This document shows positions 41,115-50,649 of a DNA stretch of 55,366 nucleotides, in pieces. A program made the translations under genes and the position numbers. A model generated the notes under the pieces. The model worked only from the letters and a program-made list of their open reading frames with translations, searched no databases and was not told the origin of the DNA. The stretch comes from Pseudomonadota bacterium (lineage in GTDB: Bacteria > Pseudomonadota > Gammaproteobacteria > Steroidobacterales > Steroidobacteraceae), in assembly GCA_021777555.1 (NCBI GenBank), contig JAJYDK010000025.1:1-55366 (forward strand). The letters run 5' to 3'. Numbering within the stretch: position 1 is the first letter of the stretch; each line of letters opens with the position of its first letter.

Positions 41115-42926
41115 TTACGCGGGCTGGCCGATGAGTTGCCGCAGCGCAACCGAGATCGAGTGCGCCGCCGGCCCCACGATGACGTGCACACACCCGGGGG
41201 CGACCACCGCCGCGCCCCGCATCCCCAGAGGCCCGATGGCGGTGCTGTCGACCCTCGCGGCATCCTCCACCGACACTCGAAGTCTCGAGGCCGCCGGCTC
41301 GACGCCGCGCACGTTGGCCCTGCCTCCCAACGCGGCCAGGAGTTTCTCGATCAGCGCCCCCTCGAGCGCGGCACACCCGGGCGCGGGCGCCTCGGGAGGT
41401 GGCCCCGCGGTGCCCGGCGCGGCATCGGAGGACGGCATCGCGCCGGCGCGCGGCGCGCTCCCGAGCACCGTGCGAATCTCTCCCGCGAGCTGATCCGCCA
41501 CGGGCCCCACCACCACCTGCAGCGTATGAACCGTGGGGCGCACGAGCCCCATTGCGCCCAAGTGCCTGAGAGCAGGCTCATCGATGGTCTCATGCGTACG
41601 CACGGTGAGGCGCAACCGGGTCGTGCACGCGTTGACCAACTCGATGTTCGGCGCCCCGCCGAGCGCTTCAACATAGGCTTGCGCGCGCCCGAGAGAGCCG
41701 ACGGTGCTCGCCCGCCCTGCTGCAGCCGGCGCCGTGCCCGCCGGGTCGCTTTGCGCGCCTTCTTCCCGCCCCGGGGTCTTCAGATCGAACTTCACGATGG
41801 CGAAGCGGAAGATGCCGTAGTACAGGGCGAAATAGAGCACCCCAACGGGCAGCAGCAGCAGCGGGCGCTCGGCGTACTTGTAGTTGAGCACATAGTCGAA
41901 CAGTCCCGCCGAGAAGCCGAATCCGAGGCGCACGTGCAGCGCGCTCATGATGACGAACGACAGACCCGTGAGCAGCGCGTGCGCCGCATAAAGCCCCGGC
42001 GCAAGAAACATGAAACTGAACTCGACCGGCTCGGTGACGCCGGTGAGAAAGGAGGTGAGCGCGATCGAGGCGAGGAGCCCCGCCACCTGCGCGCGCCTCT
42101 CGGGACGGGCCGTGTGATACATCGCGAGACAGGCCGCCGGCAGACCGAACATCATGACCGGGAAGAAGCCTGTCATGAAGTTGCCCGCGGTCGGATCGCC
42201 GGCGAAAAACCGGTTGAGATCGCCGGTGACGCCGTGGTAGTTGCCGAGCATGAACCAGGCGATGCTGTTGAGGATGTGGTGCAGCCCCGTGACGATGAGG
42301 ATGCGGTTGAGCACCCCGTAGGCGAAAAGTCCCCAGGGCCCGGCGGCGAGCACGCCGCGGCTGAGCACGTGCATGCCGTGCTCCAGGTGGTGCCACTCGA
42401 AGCCGAGCAGCGCCGCGAGCGGCAGCGCCGCGAAGCCGCTCAGGATCGGCACCAGGCGCCGGCCACCGAAGAAGGCGAGATAGCTCGGCAACGCGACGCG
42501 GTGGAAGCGGTTGTAGAGTGCCCCGCCGATGAGTCCCGAGAGGATTCCCACCGGCACGGTGAGCTCGGTGAGTTCCTGGCTCTTGTAGGCAGCGGCGGCG
42601 AGCGTCCTCGCGTGACCGCTCGCCCCGGCCAGCGCCGCGGCGGGCACCGTGATGAACACCGCCGCGCCCTTGACGGTCACCAGGTACCCCACCACGGCCG
42701 CGACGGCCGCGGCGCCGTGGTTTTCCTGGGCCAGCCCGATCGCCACGCCCACCGCGAACAACAGCCCGAGATTGTCGAATAGGGCCTGGCCGGCGGCGGC
42801 CATGGCGGGAATGGCAAGCAGGTCCGGCTGACCGAGGCGCAGCAGGAGCGCCGCGACCGGCAGCACCGCGATCGGCAGCATGAGCGCGCCGCCGACTCTT
42901 TGAAGCTGTGCGAGGATCTGTTTCAT
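41115..42926 (-). CDS. nagE: PTS N-acetylglucosamine permease IIC-IIB with a second, degenerate IIB domain
   Basis: 603 residues. The IIC membrane domain (about 1-375, ten or so helices) has GGALMLPIAVLPVAALLLR and LTGVTEPVEFSFMFLAP. The first IIB domain has the phosphorylatable Cys in NACTTRLRLTV (about 425). A Pro/Ala linker leads to a second IIB-like domain with NVRGVEPAASRLRVSV, where Ala replaces that Cys. No IIA is present in this chain; IIA is supplied by the fused protein encoded next to it. It imports GlcNAc as the 6-phosphate. A strong site GAGGAGGGG precedes the start. Confidence 0.93.
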   Translation of the reverse strand: MKQILAQLQRVGGALMLPIAVLPVAALLLRLGQPDLLAIPAMAAAGQALFDNLGLLFAVGVAIGLAQENHGAAAVAAVVGYLVTVKGAAVFITVPAAALAGASGHARTLAAAAYKSQELTELTVPVGILSGLIGGALYNRFHRVALPSYLAFFGGRRLVPILSGFAALPLAALLGFEWHHLEHGMHVLSRGVLAAGPWGLFAYGVLNRILIVTGLHHILNSIAWFMLGNYHGVTGDLNRFFAGDPTAGNFMTGFFPVMMFGLPAACLAMYHTARPERRAQVAGLLASIALTSFLTGVTEPVEFSFMFLAPGLYAAHALLTGLSFVIMSALHVRLGFGFSAGLFDYVLNYKYAERPLLLLPVGVLYFALYYGIFRFAIVKFDLKTPGREEGAQSDPAGTAPAAAGRASTVGSLGRAQAYVEALGGAPNIELVNACTTRLRLTVRTHETIDEPALRHLGAMGLVRPTVHTLQVVVGPVADQLAGEIRTVLGSAPRAGAMPSSDAAPGTAGPPPEAPAPGCAALEGALIEKLLAALGGRANVRGVEPAASRLRVSVEDAARVDSTAIGPLGMRGAAVVAPGCVHVIVGPAAHSISVALRQLIGQPA

Positions 42927-42936
42927 CCGCCCCTCC

Positions 42937-45504
42937 TCAACTGCTCACCGCAGTGCTCTCGCTCGTCGCCGCATCGGATGCCGCGAGCAGCGCCCTCACC
43001 GCCCCGGCCGAATCCAAAGAGAGTGCCCGGCGGGCCATCCGGACGCACCGCTCCATCGTCAGCTCGCGGATGCGCGCTTTCAGCCGCGGAACGACCGAGG
43101 GCACGCAGGAGAGCTCACGCACCCCGAGCCCGATCAGGATGGGCGCGGCATCCGGGTCGGACGCCAGGCCGCCGCAAACGGCCACCGGCCGCTCTCGCGG
43201 CAGGGCTGCCTCGACCGTATGCGCGATGAGGCGCAGCACCGCCGGATGCAGCGCATCGAGCCGCGCGGCGAGCTCAGCGTGGCCCCGGTCCATGGCGAGC
43301 GTGTACTGGGTGAGATCGTTGGTGCCGATGGAGAAGAAATCCGCCTCGGCGGCGAGCGAGGCGGCCGTGAGTGCCGAGGCCGGCGTCTCGATCATGACGC
43401 CGATCTCAACGGGCTCGGTGCGGCCGATCTCCCGGCTCGCCTCGGCCGCGAGCGCACGCACCGAGCGGATTTCGGCGGCCTCGGTGATCATGGGCAGGAG
43501 AATCCGGCACTGGCCGAAGGGCCGCACCGCGAGCGCCGCGCGCAACTGCTCACGCAACAGGTCGGGGCGCCACAGGCTGGTGCGCACGCCGCGCAGCCCG
43601 AGCGCCGGGTTGTCCTCCCGCGGCAAGGGCAGGTACGGGATCGGCTTGTCCCCGCCGATATCGAGCGTGCGCAGGGTGAGCGGCTTGCCCGCCAGAGCCG
43701 TGGCGATGGCCTGATACTCGGCGCGCTGCTCCTCCTCGGAGGGCGCGCTCTCGCGCTCGAGAAACAGAAACTCGGTGCGCAGCAGTCCACACCCTTCCGC
43801 GCCATTGCGCGCGGCCGCCCGCGCCTCCGCGAGCGACCCGACATTGGCCCACACTTCGACTCGCTCGCCATCGGCCGTGCGGCATTCGCGTTGCGCGGCC
43901 TGGCGCTCGAGCGCCGCCCGCTCGGCGGCCGCCGTCATTCGCTGGCGGGCCGTCTCGAGAGGCCCATCGCCCGGATCCACGTACAGCTTGCCGGCGTCCG
44001 CATCCAGGATGAGCGGCGCCCCCTCGGCAATGCGCCGCACCTCGGGCCCGAGCGCCACGAGCGCGGGGATCCCGAGCGCCGCGGCCAGAATCGACACATG
44101 GGAGGTGGCGCCGCCGGCGGCGAGGCATATTCCCGCGAGCGCGCCCGCCTCGAGACCGATCAGCTGCGAAGGTAACAGTTCCGCGGCGATCAGGATGGCG
44201 CCCGCGGGAACCTCGGGCGCGCGCGCGCCTTCTTCGCCACTCAACGCCAAGAGCACTTGCCGCTCGAGGTCGATGAGGTCATCGACCCGCTCGCGCAATC
44301 GCGGGTCCTCCAGCACGCGCAAGGCCTCGACACTCTCGCGGATGGAGCTTCTCCAGGCGAACGCCGCGCTCGCCCCGCCCGCGATCGCGGTCAACGCCCG
44401 CTCCGCAAGCTCGGGGTCATCGATGATCGTCAGATGCGCCTCGATGATCTCGCGGGCGGTGCCCGTGGCACGCCCGATCGTGCGCTGCAGCGCGCAGCGC
44501 ACCTGCTCGCGCGCGCGATGCAACTCCGCTGTCTCGTGCCCGACGCCCGCGCCGCCCTCACCGATGGGGATGTCGTGATCCTTGAGAACGTGAGCCGCGC
44601 CTGTTGCCAGTCCGCGGCTGGCGATGACGCCACGCAGCACGCCGGGCTCTGCGGCCGATGAGCCCTGTGACGGCGCCGCGATGGCGGCGGTTGCAGCCAG
44701 GGAGCGAGCGCCGGATGGCGCTCGCGTCCGTGGCGGGCGAGCGTCCCGCCTCTCGTGCGCCCCGGCCAACACCGCAATGACCGCTTCGGCGGCGGCGGCC
44801 GCATCCGAGCCCGCAGCGAGGACCTCGACTTCCACACCACCGCGCACCCCGAGCCCCATGAGCGCCACGGCGCTGCGCGCATTGACCTCACGGCCCTCGA
44901 TGCGCACCCGGACATCGGCCTCGAAGCCTTTCAGCGTCGTCACGATCTGACCGGCCGGTCTCGCGTGAATGCCATGTTCGAGCGCAACACTCACGAGACG
45001 ACGAAGGCCTTCTCCGAGGCCATTGTCGGCCGCCCGCCCGGGCAGCGCCCGCGGCTCGAGCTCCATGAGCATGTCGCCCACGGACACGGACCGGCCCACG
45101 GCGCGGCGCCGAATGGTGAATCCGCCGCCCTCCAGGACGAGCACGGGCGTGAGCAGGCTTCTCGCCCGCCGGGCAAGCCCGTCGAGATCGAAGGAGATGA
45201 GCCGCTCGCCGGCCCGGACCTGCTGTCCCGGCTGGATGTGCAGCGCGAACCCCTCGCCTGCGAGCCCGACGGTATCGATGCCGATGTGCATCAGGATATC
45301 GAGGCCATGCGGCGTGCGCAGCGTCACGGCATGCTGGGTCTCGGGCACCGCGAGGACGAGCGCATCGCAAGGCGCGTGCAGGGTCGAACCGAGCGGATCT
45401 ATCGCGAGCCCATCGCCCAACATGCGCCCCGAGAACACCGGGTCCGGAACCTCCTCGAGTGGAGCGCTCCAGCCGGCAAGCGGTGACAGCAGGACCCGGC
45501 TCAT
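42937..45504 (-). CDS. Fused PTS phosphotransfer protein IIA(Glc-type)-HPr-Enzyme I
   Basis: 855 residues containing three PTS parts. IIA: H58 (TQHAV) and active H73 (DILMHIGIDTVGL). HPr: H180 (EHGIHARPAG). Enzyme I: active H469 in GGATSHVSILAAALGIPALV, then LLRTEFLFLERE, IETPASALTA, GTNDLTQYTLAMDRG and the catalytic cysteine in VCGGLASDP. It can pass phosphate from PEP all the way to the IIB domain of the neighbouring permease, so the locus carries its own complete phosphorelay. It overlaps the chitinase stop by 4 nt (ATGA) and precedes the permease by 10 nt. Confidence 0.94.
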   Translation of the reverse strand: MSRVLLSPLAGWSAPLEEVPDPVFSGRMLGDGLAIDPLGSTLHAPCDALVLAVPETQHAVTLRTPHGLDILMHIGIDTVGLAGEGFALHIQPGQQVRAGERLISFDLDGLARRARSLLTPVLVLEGGGFTIRRRAVGRSVSVGDMLMELEPRALPGRAADNGLGEGLRRLVSVALEHGIHARPAGQIVTTLKGFEADVRVRIEGREVNARSAVALMGLGVRGGVEVEVLAAGSDAAAAAEAVIAVLAGAHERRDARPPRTRAPSGARSLAATAAIAAPSQGSSAAEPGVLRGVIASRGLATGAAHVLKDHDIPIGEGGAGVGHETAELHRAREQVRCALQRTIGRATGTAREIIEAHLTIIDDPELAERALTAIAGGASAAFAWRSSIRESVEALRVLEDPRLRERVDDLIDLERQVLLALSGEEGARAPEVPAGAILIAAELLPSQLIGLEAGALAGICLAAGGATSHVSILAAALGIPALVALGPEVRRIAEGAPLILDADAGKLYVDPGDGPLETARQRMTAAAERAALERQAAQRECRTADGERVEVWANVGSLAEARAAARNGAEGCGLLRTEFLFLERESAPSEEEQRAEYQAIATALAGKPLTLRTLDIGGDKPIPYLPLPREDNPALGLRGVRTSLWRPDLLREQLRAALAVRPFGQCRILLPMITEAAEIRSVRALAAEASREIGRTEPVEIGVMIETPASALTAASLAAEADFFSIGTNDLTQYTLAMDRGHAELAARLDALHPAVLRLIAHTVEAALPRERPVAVCGGLASDPDAAPILIGLGVRELSCVPSVVPRLKARIRELTMERCVRMARRALSLDSAGAVRALLAASDAATSESTAVSS

Positions 45505-46664
45505 GGTTGCCGCTGGTCAGGCTCTAGATGCGATACCAGCGCATTCAACAGGGAGTTGTGCGCATCGTCCTCGCCCAGCACCCAGATCATCACCCCGCGC
45601 AGACGCTCGCGGCGCGCGAAATCGGCCTTGAGGGCGATCGAGCGCGGATCGTCATAGGTGAAGAATACATGGCGCCGCGCGTCGTAGAGCCACGGCGCCT
45701 GCGCGGTGGCGCTCCAGTGGCGCGTCCACTCGGGGTTGGTGAGCATCCGGGACTCGATCGTCTTCCAGGGTGTCTCCGCAAAGCCGCCGCTGTAGTGCGA
45801 GTACAGTCCTGCGCGCCGGGGCGAGACGCCGGTGAAGCCCCGGCCGTAGAACGGCACGCCCAACATGATCTTATCCGCCGGCACCCCATGCGCCTCGAAG
45901 TAGCGCACCGCTCCCGACAGGTTGTCGCGCGAGCGCTCGGGCTCAGGAGTCGGATCACGCGGATCGGGTCTCAAGGGGGTGTTGAAGCCGCTCATGGGGC
46001 TGAAGATGGTGTTCATGTCGTAGGTCATGACATTCAGCCAGTCGACGTACGGCACGATCGAGGCCAGATCGTAGCTGTCGCTCACCGAGTACGCCCCGCC
46101 CTTCTGCCAGGTGCCCGCGGGTATGGCCGCGGTGAGCAGATAGTGGCGATGGGTAGTCCGGCCGAGCGCATCGAGCCGTGCCCTGAGCTCGCGCAGGAGT
46201 GCGGTGGCGTCGGCTCGGTCCTCCCGGCGGGATTTGTTCATCCCGCCCTGAACGGGGAACTCCCAATCGATATCGAGTCCGTCGAAACGCTGCCGCTCGA
46301 TGAACAGCCGGATGCAGCTGCGGGCGAATCGCGCACGGGAAGCCGCGGTGAGGGCGAGGTCGGAGTACTGCGGCGCGGCATCCCAACCTCCGATCGAGAC
46401 GAGCAGATGCAGTCTGGGATGGCGCTGACGCAGCCGGCGCAGCTGCCGGAAGGTGCGCCGCTGCGCGGCGGTCGGCGCCGAGCACAGGTCACGCGCATCG
46501 GGCTCGCCGAACGCGTAGAGGATGGTATCGAGCCTCTCGGCGGGGATGGCGGCCACCGGCATGCCGCCATCGTAATAGGCGGCGATCCGCGGCGCGGTCC
46601 CCGCCCGGGCGAGCGCCGCCCCGAGCAGGCCCATCAAGAAGACGGCGGCAAGCGAAGAGCGCAT
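45501..46664 (-). CDS. Family 18 chitinase, exported
   Basis: 387 residues from the ATG at 46664. A signal peptide (about 1-22, ending ALARAG) precedes one GH18 TIM barrel. The catalytic motif DGLDIDWEF carries D128, D131, D133 and acid Glu135. SIGGWDAAPQYSDLA is the second GH18 signature, and WLNVMTYDMNT and GVMIWVLGEDD are conserved strands. No chitin-binding module is seen. It should cut chitin oligomers, probably in the periplasm because it is single-domain and follows a TonB receptor. ATG 46673 is the alternative start, but its only SD-like sequence touches the codon. Confidence 0.93.
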   Translation of the reverse strand: MRSSLAAVFLMGLLGAALARAGTAPRIAAYYDGGMPVAAIPAERLDTILYAFGEPDARDLCSAPTAAQRRTFRQLRRLRQRHPRLHLLVSIGGWDAAPQYSDLALTAASRARFARSCIRLFIERQRFDGLDIDWEFPVQGGMNKSRREDRADATALLRELRARLDALGRTTHRHYLLTAAIPAGTWQKGGAYSVSDSYDLASIVPYVDWLNVMTYDMNTIFSPMSGFNTPLRPDPRDPTPEPERSRDNLSGAVRYFEAHGVPADKIMLGVPFYGRGFTGVSPRRAGLYSHYSGGFAETPWKTIESRMLTNPEWTRHWSATAQAPWLYDARRHVFFTYDDPRSIALKADFARRERLRGVMIWVLGEDDAHNSLLNALVSHLEPDQRQP

Positions 46665-46729
46665 GAGGGACATTCCCGAACTATACACACGAAATGCCCC
46701 CCTGCTCCGGCACCGCCCCCGATGCCGGG

Positions 46730-46763
46730 CCCGCCGCCGGCGGGGGCAGATGCCCGCGGCGGG
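46730..46763. repeat. Intercistronic hairpins between receptor and chitinase genes
   Basis: CCCGCCG (46730-46736) pairs with CGGCGGG (46757-46763), with GGGC/GCCC nested inside. There is no T-tract, so it may stabilise the receptor mRNA end rather than terminate. Confidence 0.5.
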
Positions 46764-46785
46764 TCCGGTACGGGGGCGCGGATCC

Positions 46786-49536
46786 TCAGAACTTGTACAT
46801 CGCCGTCAGATAGAACGTCCGGCCGTTGTCATACATGGCGAAGGGCGCCTGGGGGTTGCCGTTCGCGAAGTACTTGAGCTCGGTGTTCGTGAGATTCAGC
46901 GCGTTGAAGTTCAACGAAAGATTGTGGAGGACGTGCCAGGTCAGCGCCGCATCGAGATCGTGCCAGTTGTCCTCCCACTCCGCCGTACCCTCGTACGTGT
47001 ACACGTAGTACTTCGAACGGTACGTATAGTCGAGGTTGGCGCTGAACGGCCCCTTCTGCCAGTACCCCCCGAGGTTCCAGGTGACCTTCGAGTCCCCCAT
47101 CACCGGGTCCCCATTGGCCGTGGTGCCATCGGCATAGGTGAGGTTCGCGTTGAGGCCGAAGCCGAGCGGCAGCGCCTGCTGCCACGAGGCGAACGCTCCC
47201 TTGATCTCCGCCGGCTCGTTGACCGCCGAGGAAATGGTGTAAAGGGAGTACACGGGGCCATTGTAAGTGGGCGAGCCCGGCACACCCGTCCTGGTCATGT
47301 TGAGGTAGCTCTGCTGGCGAGTCGTGAAATCCACGTACGAGGAAAGATCCATGTCGAACAGTCCCGCCTCGGCCATCGACTCCGGCCCGTAGTAGTACTC
47401 GAGGTCGGTGCTGTAGACCGCGCCCTTGATGGGCTTGAGGTTCGGGTTGCCGGCCGAGCCGGTCAGGTTCGTGTCGGTGAGGATCACCGCTCCGCCGAGG
47501 GTGCTGTAGTCCGGCAGCGACATGGTCTCCGCCGCCGAGAAGCGGATCAGCATGTCCTTCGTCAGATCGAACTTGAAGTTCGCGCTGGGCAGGACGTTGA
47601 AATACCGGTTGTCGATCTCAGCGGTGCTGAAATCACCGAACGCCGAGAAGGTGTATTGGGTTCCCGGGACATTCGTCGTCACCTCCTCGAGGGAGTTCAC
47701 CACGCGGACGCCGAAGTTGCCGCTCCAGCGATTGCCCCCGACATCGGCCATGAGATACGCCGACAGATCGTTCTCCGCGACGCTGAAGGATCCCTGCCAG
47801 TAGTAGCGGGAGGCGCCGTGGCTCATGTAGGCCGGGTTGGCCGAGAATGCGGCGATCTCCGATTCGGAGTTCTGGAAGATGTTGCCCGCCCATGCGCCAC
47901 CGCCGGGCAGACCCGACTGGTAATTGCCAGGATACTCCCCTCCGGAGTACGCCGGCGCGCACGTCGGCGGACCGGACCAGCAGTTCAGTCCCTGATCCTG
48001 ATCGAACGCGGTCTCGCGCTCATGATGCGCGAAGCGGGCGCCGAACTTGACGGCCTCGAAGGCGCCATCGTCGACCTTCAGCGTTGCATCGAGCTTGCCG
48101 TAGGTCTCCTTGTCGATCGTATGCACGATGTCATTCCAGGCCCAGCTGACGCCATAACCTGCCGGGTTGTTGGTGACAAGGGGCACCTGGGTGCCGCCCG
48201 GGCTCAAATTGTAGAAGTTGATCGTGGCGACGTGGCCGTCGCCGTTGAACTGATAGCTCGACCCGTTGCCGCCGGCGTACTCGAACGCCGGCTGCGACGG
48301 CGAGTTGCCGAGCGCGTAGGTGAAGCCGAGCTGCCCATCGATGGTGAGGCGGCGGCTCGGGGTGAAGGCGCCATCGAGGTCGACGAAGGATGTCTTGGCT
48401 TCCGCCCCGGGACGGTAGATCTGGTCGTACACGACCGACGCCGGCGCTCCGGTCTGCGCCGGAAAGGCGGCGGCGGTGACGTAACCATTCTGGATCGTCA
48501 AGGCGCTCGGCACGTAGCTCGGTGAGCCGAATTCATTGTTTCCCCAGAACAGGAAGTTATTGTTGTCGTTGTCGGCCTTGAGGTCGGAGTAGAAGGCCGT
48601 CAGATCGAGCGACAGATCATCCGAGGGCTTCGCCTGCAGATCGATCAGACCGCCCTGGCGCTTCAGGGTCTGGGTGAACAGCGACTCGCCGACCAGGGTC
48701 GGATAATAGGCGTTGGCTGCATTCGGCAGGCTGGGATTGGCGGCCTGCCAGGCCTGGGCGGTCGCGGCCGGAACCTGCCCATAGCCGAGAAACTCCTGGC
48801 CGTCGCGCCGGATGTTGCGCTTCTCGTAGAAGCCGAGCACGAGGGCGCCCACCCTGCCGTTGTTCCAGCTGAGCATCGCATCGGCCTGCGGACCGGCCTT
48901 CGCGGCGAGCGTCGTGTAGGCGGCGCCGGCGTTGACGAAGCCGGTCACCCCCGGCTTGAAGTCGAGCGGGTGGCGGGTCTTCACGTCGACCGAGCCGGCG
49001 ACACCGCCCTCGAGCAAGTCCGCCTTCTGGCCGAAATTGACGACCGTGCTGCTCACGATCTCCGAGGGCAGCAGGTCGAAGCTCACGCTGCGGCCGACGT
49101 TCTGGTATTGATCCTCGATGAACCAGTCGGCGCTCGCCACACTGTGGCCGTCGATGGTGGTGAGCGTCAGGCTCGAGGGCGTGCCGCGCAGGCTGACGCG
49201 ATCGTTCTCGCCGAAACCACCCTCGCCGAACGCCGCCGACTGGGTGTCGACGCCGGGCAGGCGCATCAGCACGTCGGCGACGTTCTTATCCGGGAGCTTG
49301 CCGATGTCGGTCGCCGTGGCGACTTCCGTCATGTCCGTCGCCACGCGCTTCAGGGCGAGTGACTTCTTGACGGAGTAACGGATCCCCGTCACGACAACTT
49401 CCTGCAGGGACGGCGCGTCCGTCGACTTCGCCTTGGCCGGGCTGGCCGCGGTCTCGCCCTGTTGTCCGAATGCGTTCGCGCCGAAGAGCGCGACGGCGAC
49501 GGCGGTACCTACAACCGTGGATCGTGCGATTCTCAT
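46786..49536 (-). CDS. TonB-dependent receptor, chitooligosaccharide-type
   Basis: 916 residues. The start MRIARSTVVGTAVAVALF at 49536 gives a normal signal peptide; in-frame upstream residues were rejected as non-signal. After a short linker comes the TonB-box/plug region VVVTGIRYSVKKSLALKR and DIGKLPDKNVADVLMRLPGV, the pattern of the Xanthomonas/Caulobacter carbohydrate-receptor subfamily (TIGR01782-like). No STN domain is present. The C-terminus is YDNGRTFYLTAMYKF, ending in the aromatic residue used for barrel insertion. It is followed by chitinase, PTS and permease genes, so chitin oligomers are the likely substrate. Confidence 0.93.
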   Translation of the reverse strand: MRIARSTVVGTAVAVALFGANAFGQQGETAASPAKAKSTDAPSLQEVVVTGIRYSVKKSLALKRVATDMTEVATATDIGKLPDKNVADVLMRLPGVDTQSAAFGEGGFGENDRVSLRGTPSSLTLTTIDGHSVASADWFIEDQYQNVGRSVSFDLLPSEIVSSTVVNFGQKADLLEGGVAGSVDVKTRHPLDFKPGVTGFVNAGAAYTTLAAKAGPQADAMLSWNNGRVGALVLGFYEKRNIRRDGQEFLGYGQVPAATAQAWQAANPSLPNAANAYYPTLVGESLFTQTLKRQGGLIDLQAKPSDDLSLDLTAFYSDLKADNDNNNFLFWGNNEFGSPSYVPSALTIQNGYVTAAAFPAQTGAPASVVYDQIYRPGAEAKTSFVDLDGAFTPSRRLTIDGQLGFTYALGNSPSQPAFEYAGGNGSSYQFNGDGHVATINFYNLSPGGTQVPLVTNNPAGYGVSWAWNDIVHTIDKETYGKLDATLKVDDGAFEAVKFGARFAHHERETAFDQDQGLNCWSGPPTCAPAYSGGEYPGNYQSGLPGGGAWAGNIFQNSESEIAAFSANPAYMSHGASRYYWQGSFSVAENDLSAYLMADVGGNRWSGNFGVRVVNSLEEVTTNVPGTQYTFSAFGDFSTAEIDNRYFNVLPSANFKFDLTKDMLIRFSAAETMSLPDYSTLGGAVILTDTNLTGSAGNPNLKPIKGAVYSTDLEYYYGPESMAEAGLFDMDLSSYVDFTTRQQSYLNMTRTGVPGSPTYNGPVYSLYTISSAVNEPAEIKGAFASWQQALPLGFGLNANLTYADGTTANGDPVMGDSKVTWNLGGYWQKGPFSANLDYTYRSKYYVYTYEGTAEWEDNWHDLDAALTWHVLHNLSLNFNALNLTNTELKYFANGNPQAPFAMYDNGRTFYLTAMYKF

Positions 49537-49909
49537 AGATTCTTTCACCCCGATGATGTTGTCGTTTTCCGGACCGCCCCGGTGAGCCCCTCCCGCGCCG
49601 ATGGGTCTCACTGATCGCGCGGCGCGCTCACCGAAGCGGTTGCCAAGACCATTGCCGCGACATCCCGGCTGCCTGGGCCTGGTGCACCGCGGCATTACCG
49701 TTGCGTAGGCACCACATTGGGACCACTTCAATGCCAGTGTAATACCATTATTCCGAAAAAGCTAGACCAGAATATTCCAACATGGATGGTTCCCATGTTT
49801 ATTCTATTATTACAGCTACTTATGAGATTGTGATCGACATCGGCATCGATAACTGGTACTGTACTGGTATTATTCAAACCGTACATTCTTCCGCCGCGGG
49901 AGGGGGACC
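49537..49909. promoter_or_regulatory. Divergent AT-rich control region of the chitin/GlcNAc locus
   Basis: 373 nt without a gene. The part from about 49730 to 49890 is strikingly AT-rich for this genome. AATACCA (49741-49747) and TGGTATT (49865-49871) form an inverted pair about 120 bp apart. Near the second copy, ACTGGTACTGTACTGGTATT contains two ACTGGTA direct repeats. These are candidate sites for the adjacent GntR regulator. A possible plus-strand promoter is TCGACA-17-TACTGT around 49833-49862, overlapping the repeat, which would fit repression. Confidence 0.5.
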
Positions 49910-50647
49910 TTGATCCTGTCGCAAACCATCGGCAGCCTGGACGACAGCAGCGCGCAACCGCTTTATCAGCAGCTGCAGCGCGCCCTCCGCCAGGCGATCG
50001 AGACGCGTCGCATCGCGCCCGAGGACGCACTGCCTCCCGAGCGCGACATCGCGGACGATTTGCATATCTCGCGCATCACCGTGCGCAAGGCGATAGATGG
50101 CCTGGTGAGCGAGGGGCTTTTGATCCGACGCCAGGGGTCGGGAACCTTCGTCAGCGCGCGCGTGGAGAAGAACTTCTCCAAGCTCACCTCGTTCTCCGAG
50201 GACATGCGGGCCCGCGGTCGCGCCCCGCGCAGCGTGTGGCTGAAGAAGTCCGAGGGCAGCGTGACACCCGAGGAGGCGCTCACCCTTCGCTCGAGCCCGG
50301 GCACACCCGTATTCCGCTTTCATCGCATCCGCTTTGCCGACGATGCGCCCATGTCGATCGAGTACGCCACGGTGCTCGCCTCGTGCCTGCCCTCGCTGGA
50401 TTCGGTGGAGTCATCCTTGTACGAGGCGCTCGAGCGCACGGGCAACCGCCCGGTGCGCGCGCTGCAGAGGCTGCGGGCAGTGCTGTTCACCGCGGAGCAG
50501 GCGAAATTGCTGCAGATCCGCGAGCGGGACGCCGGGCTGCTGGTCGAGCGCGTGGGCTTCCTCAAGGACGGGCGCGCGGTGGAGTACACCCAGTCCTATT
50601 TCCGCGGCGACATCTACGATTTCGTCGCCGAGCTCAGCGACGTCTGA
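49910..50647 (+). CDS. GntR/HutC-family regulator of GlcNAc genes
   Basis: 245 residues from a TTG start with a strong GGGAGGGGGA site. The N-terminal winged helix (about 15-85: LYQQLQRALRQAIETRRIAPEDALPPERDIADDL, with ITVRKAIDGLVSEGLL) is followed by a UTRA ligand domain (about 95-240). Homologues (NagQ/NagR/DasR type) respond to GlcN6P or GlcNAc6P and repress nag genes. It is the first gene of a regulator-deaminase-deacetylase operon (2-nt gap to the next gene) and divergent from the receptor gene, so it likely controls both. Confidence 0.9.
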   Translation: MILSQTIGSLDDSSAQPLYQQLQRALRQAIETRRIAPEDALPPERDIADDLHISRITVRKAIDGLVSEGLLIRRQGSGTFVSARVEKNFSKLTSFSEDMRARGRAPRSVWLKKSEGSVTPEEALTLRSSPGTPVFRFHRIRFADDAPMSIEYATVLASCLPSLDSVESSLYEALERTGNRPVRALQRLRAVLFTAEQAKLLQIRERDAGLLVERVGFLKDGRAVEYTQSYFRGDIYDFVAELSDV

Positions 50648-50649
50648 AC

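Noticed and set aside
49537..49731. A 65-residue N-terminal extension of the chitin receptor
   Set aside because: It would hide the signal peptide that starts at 49536.
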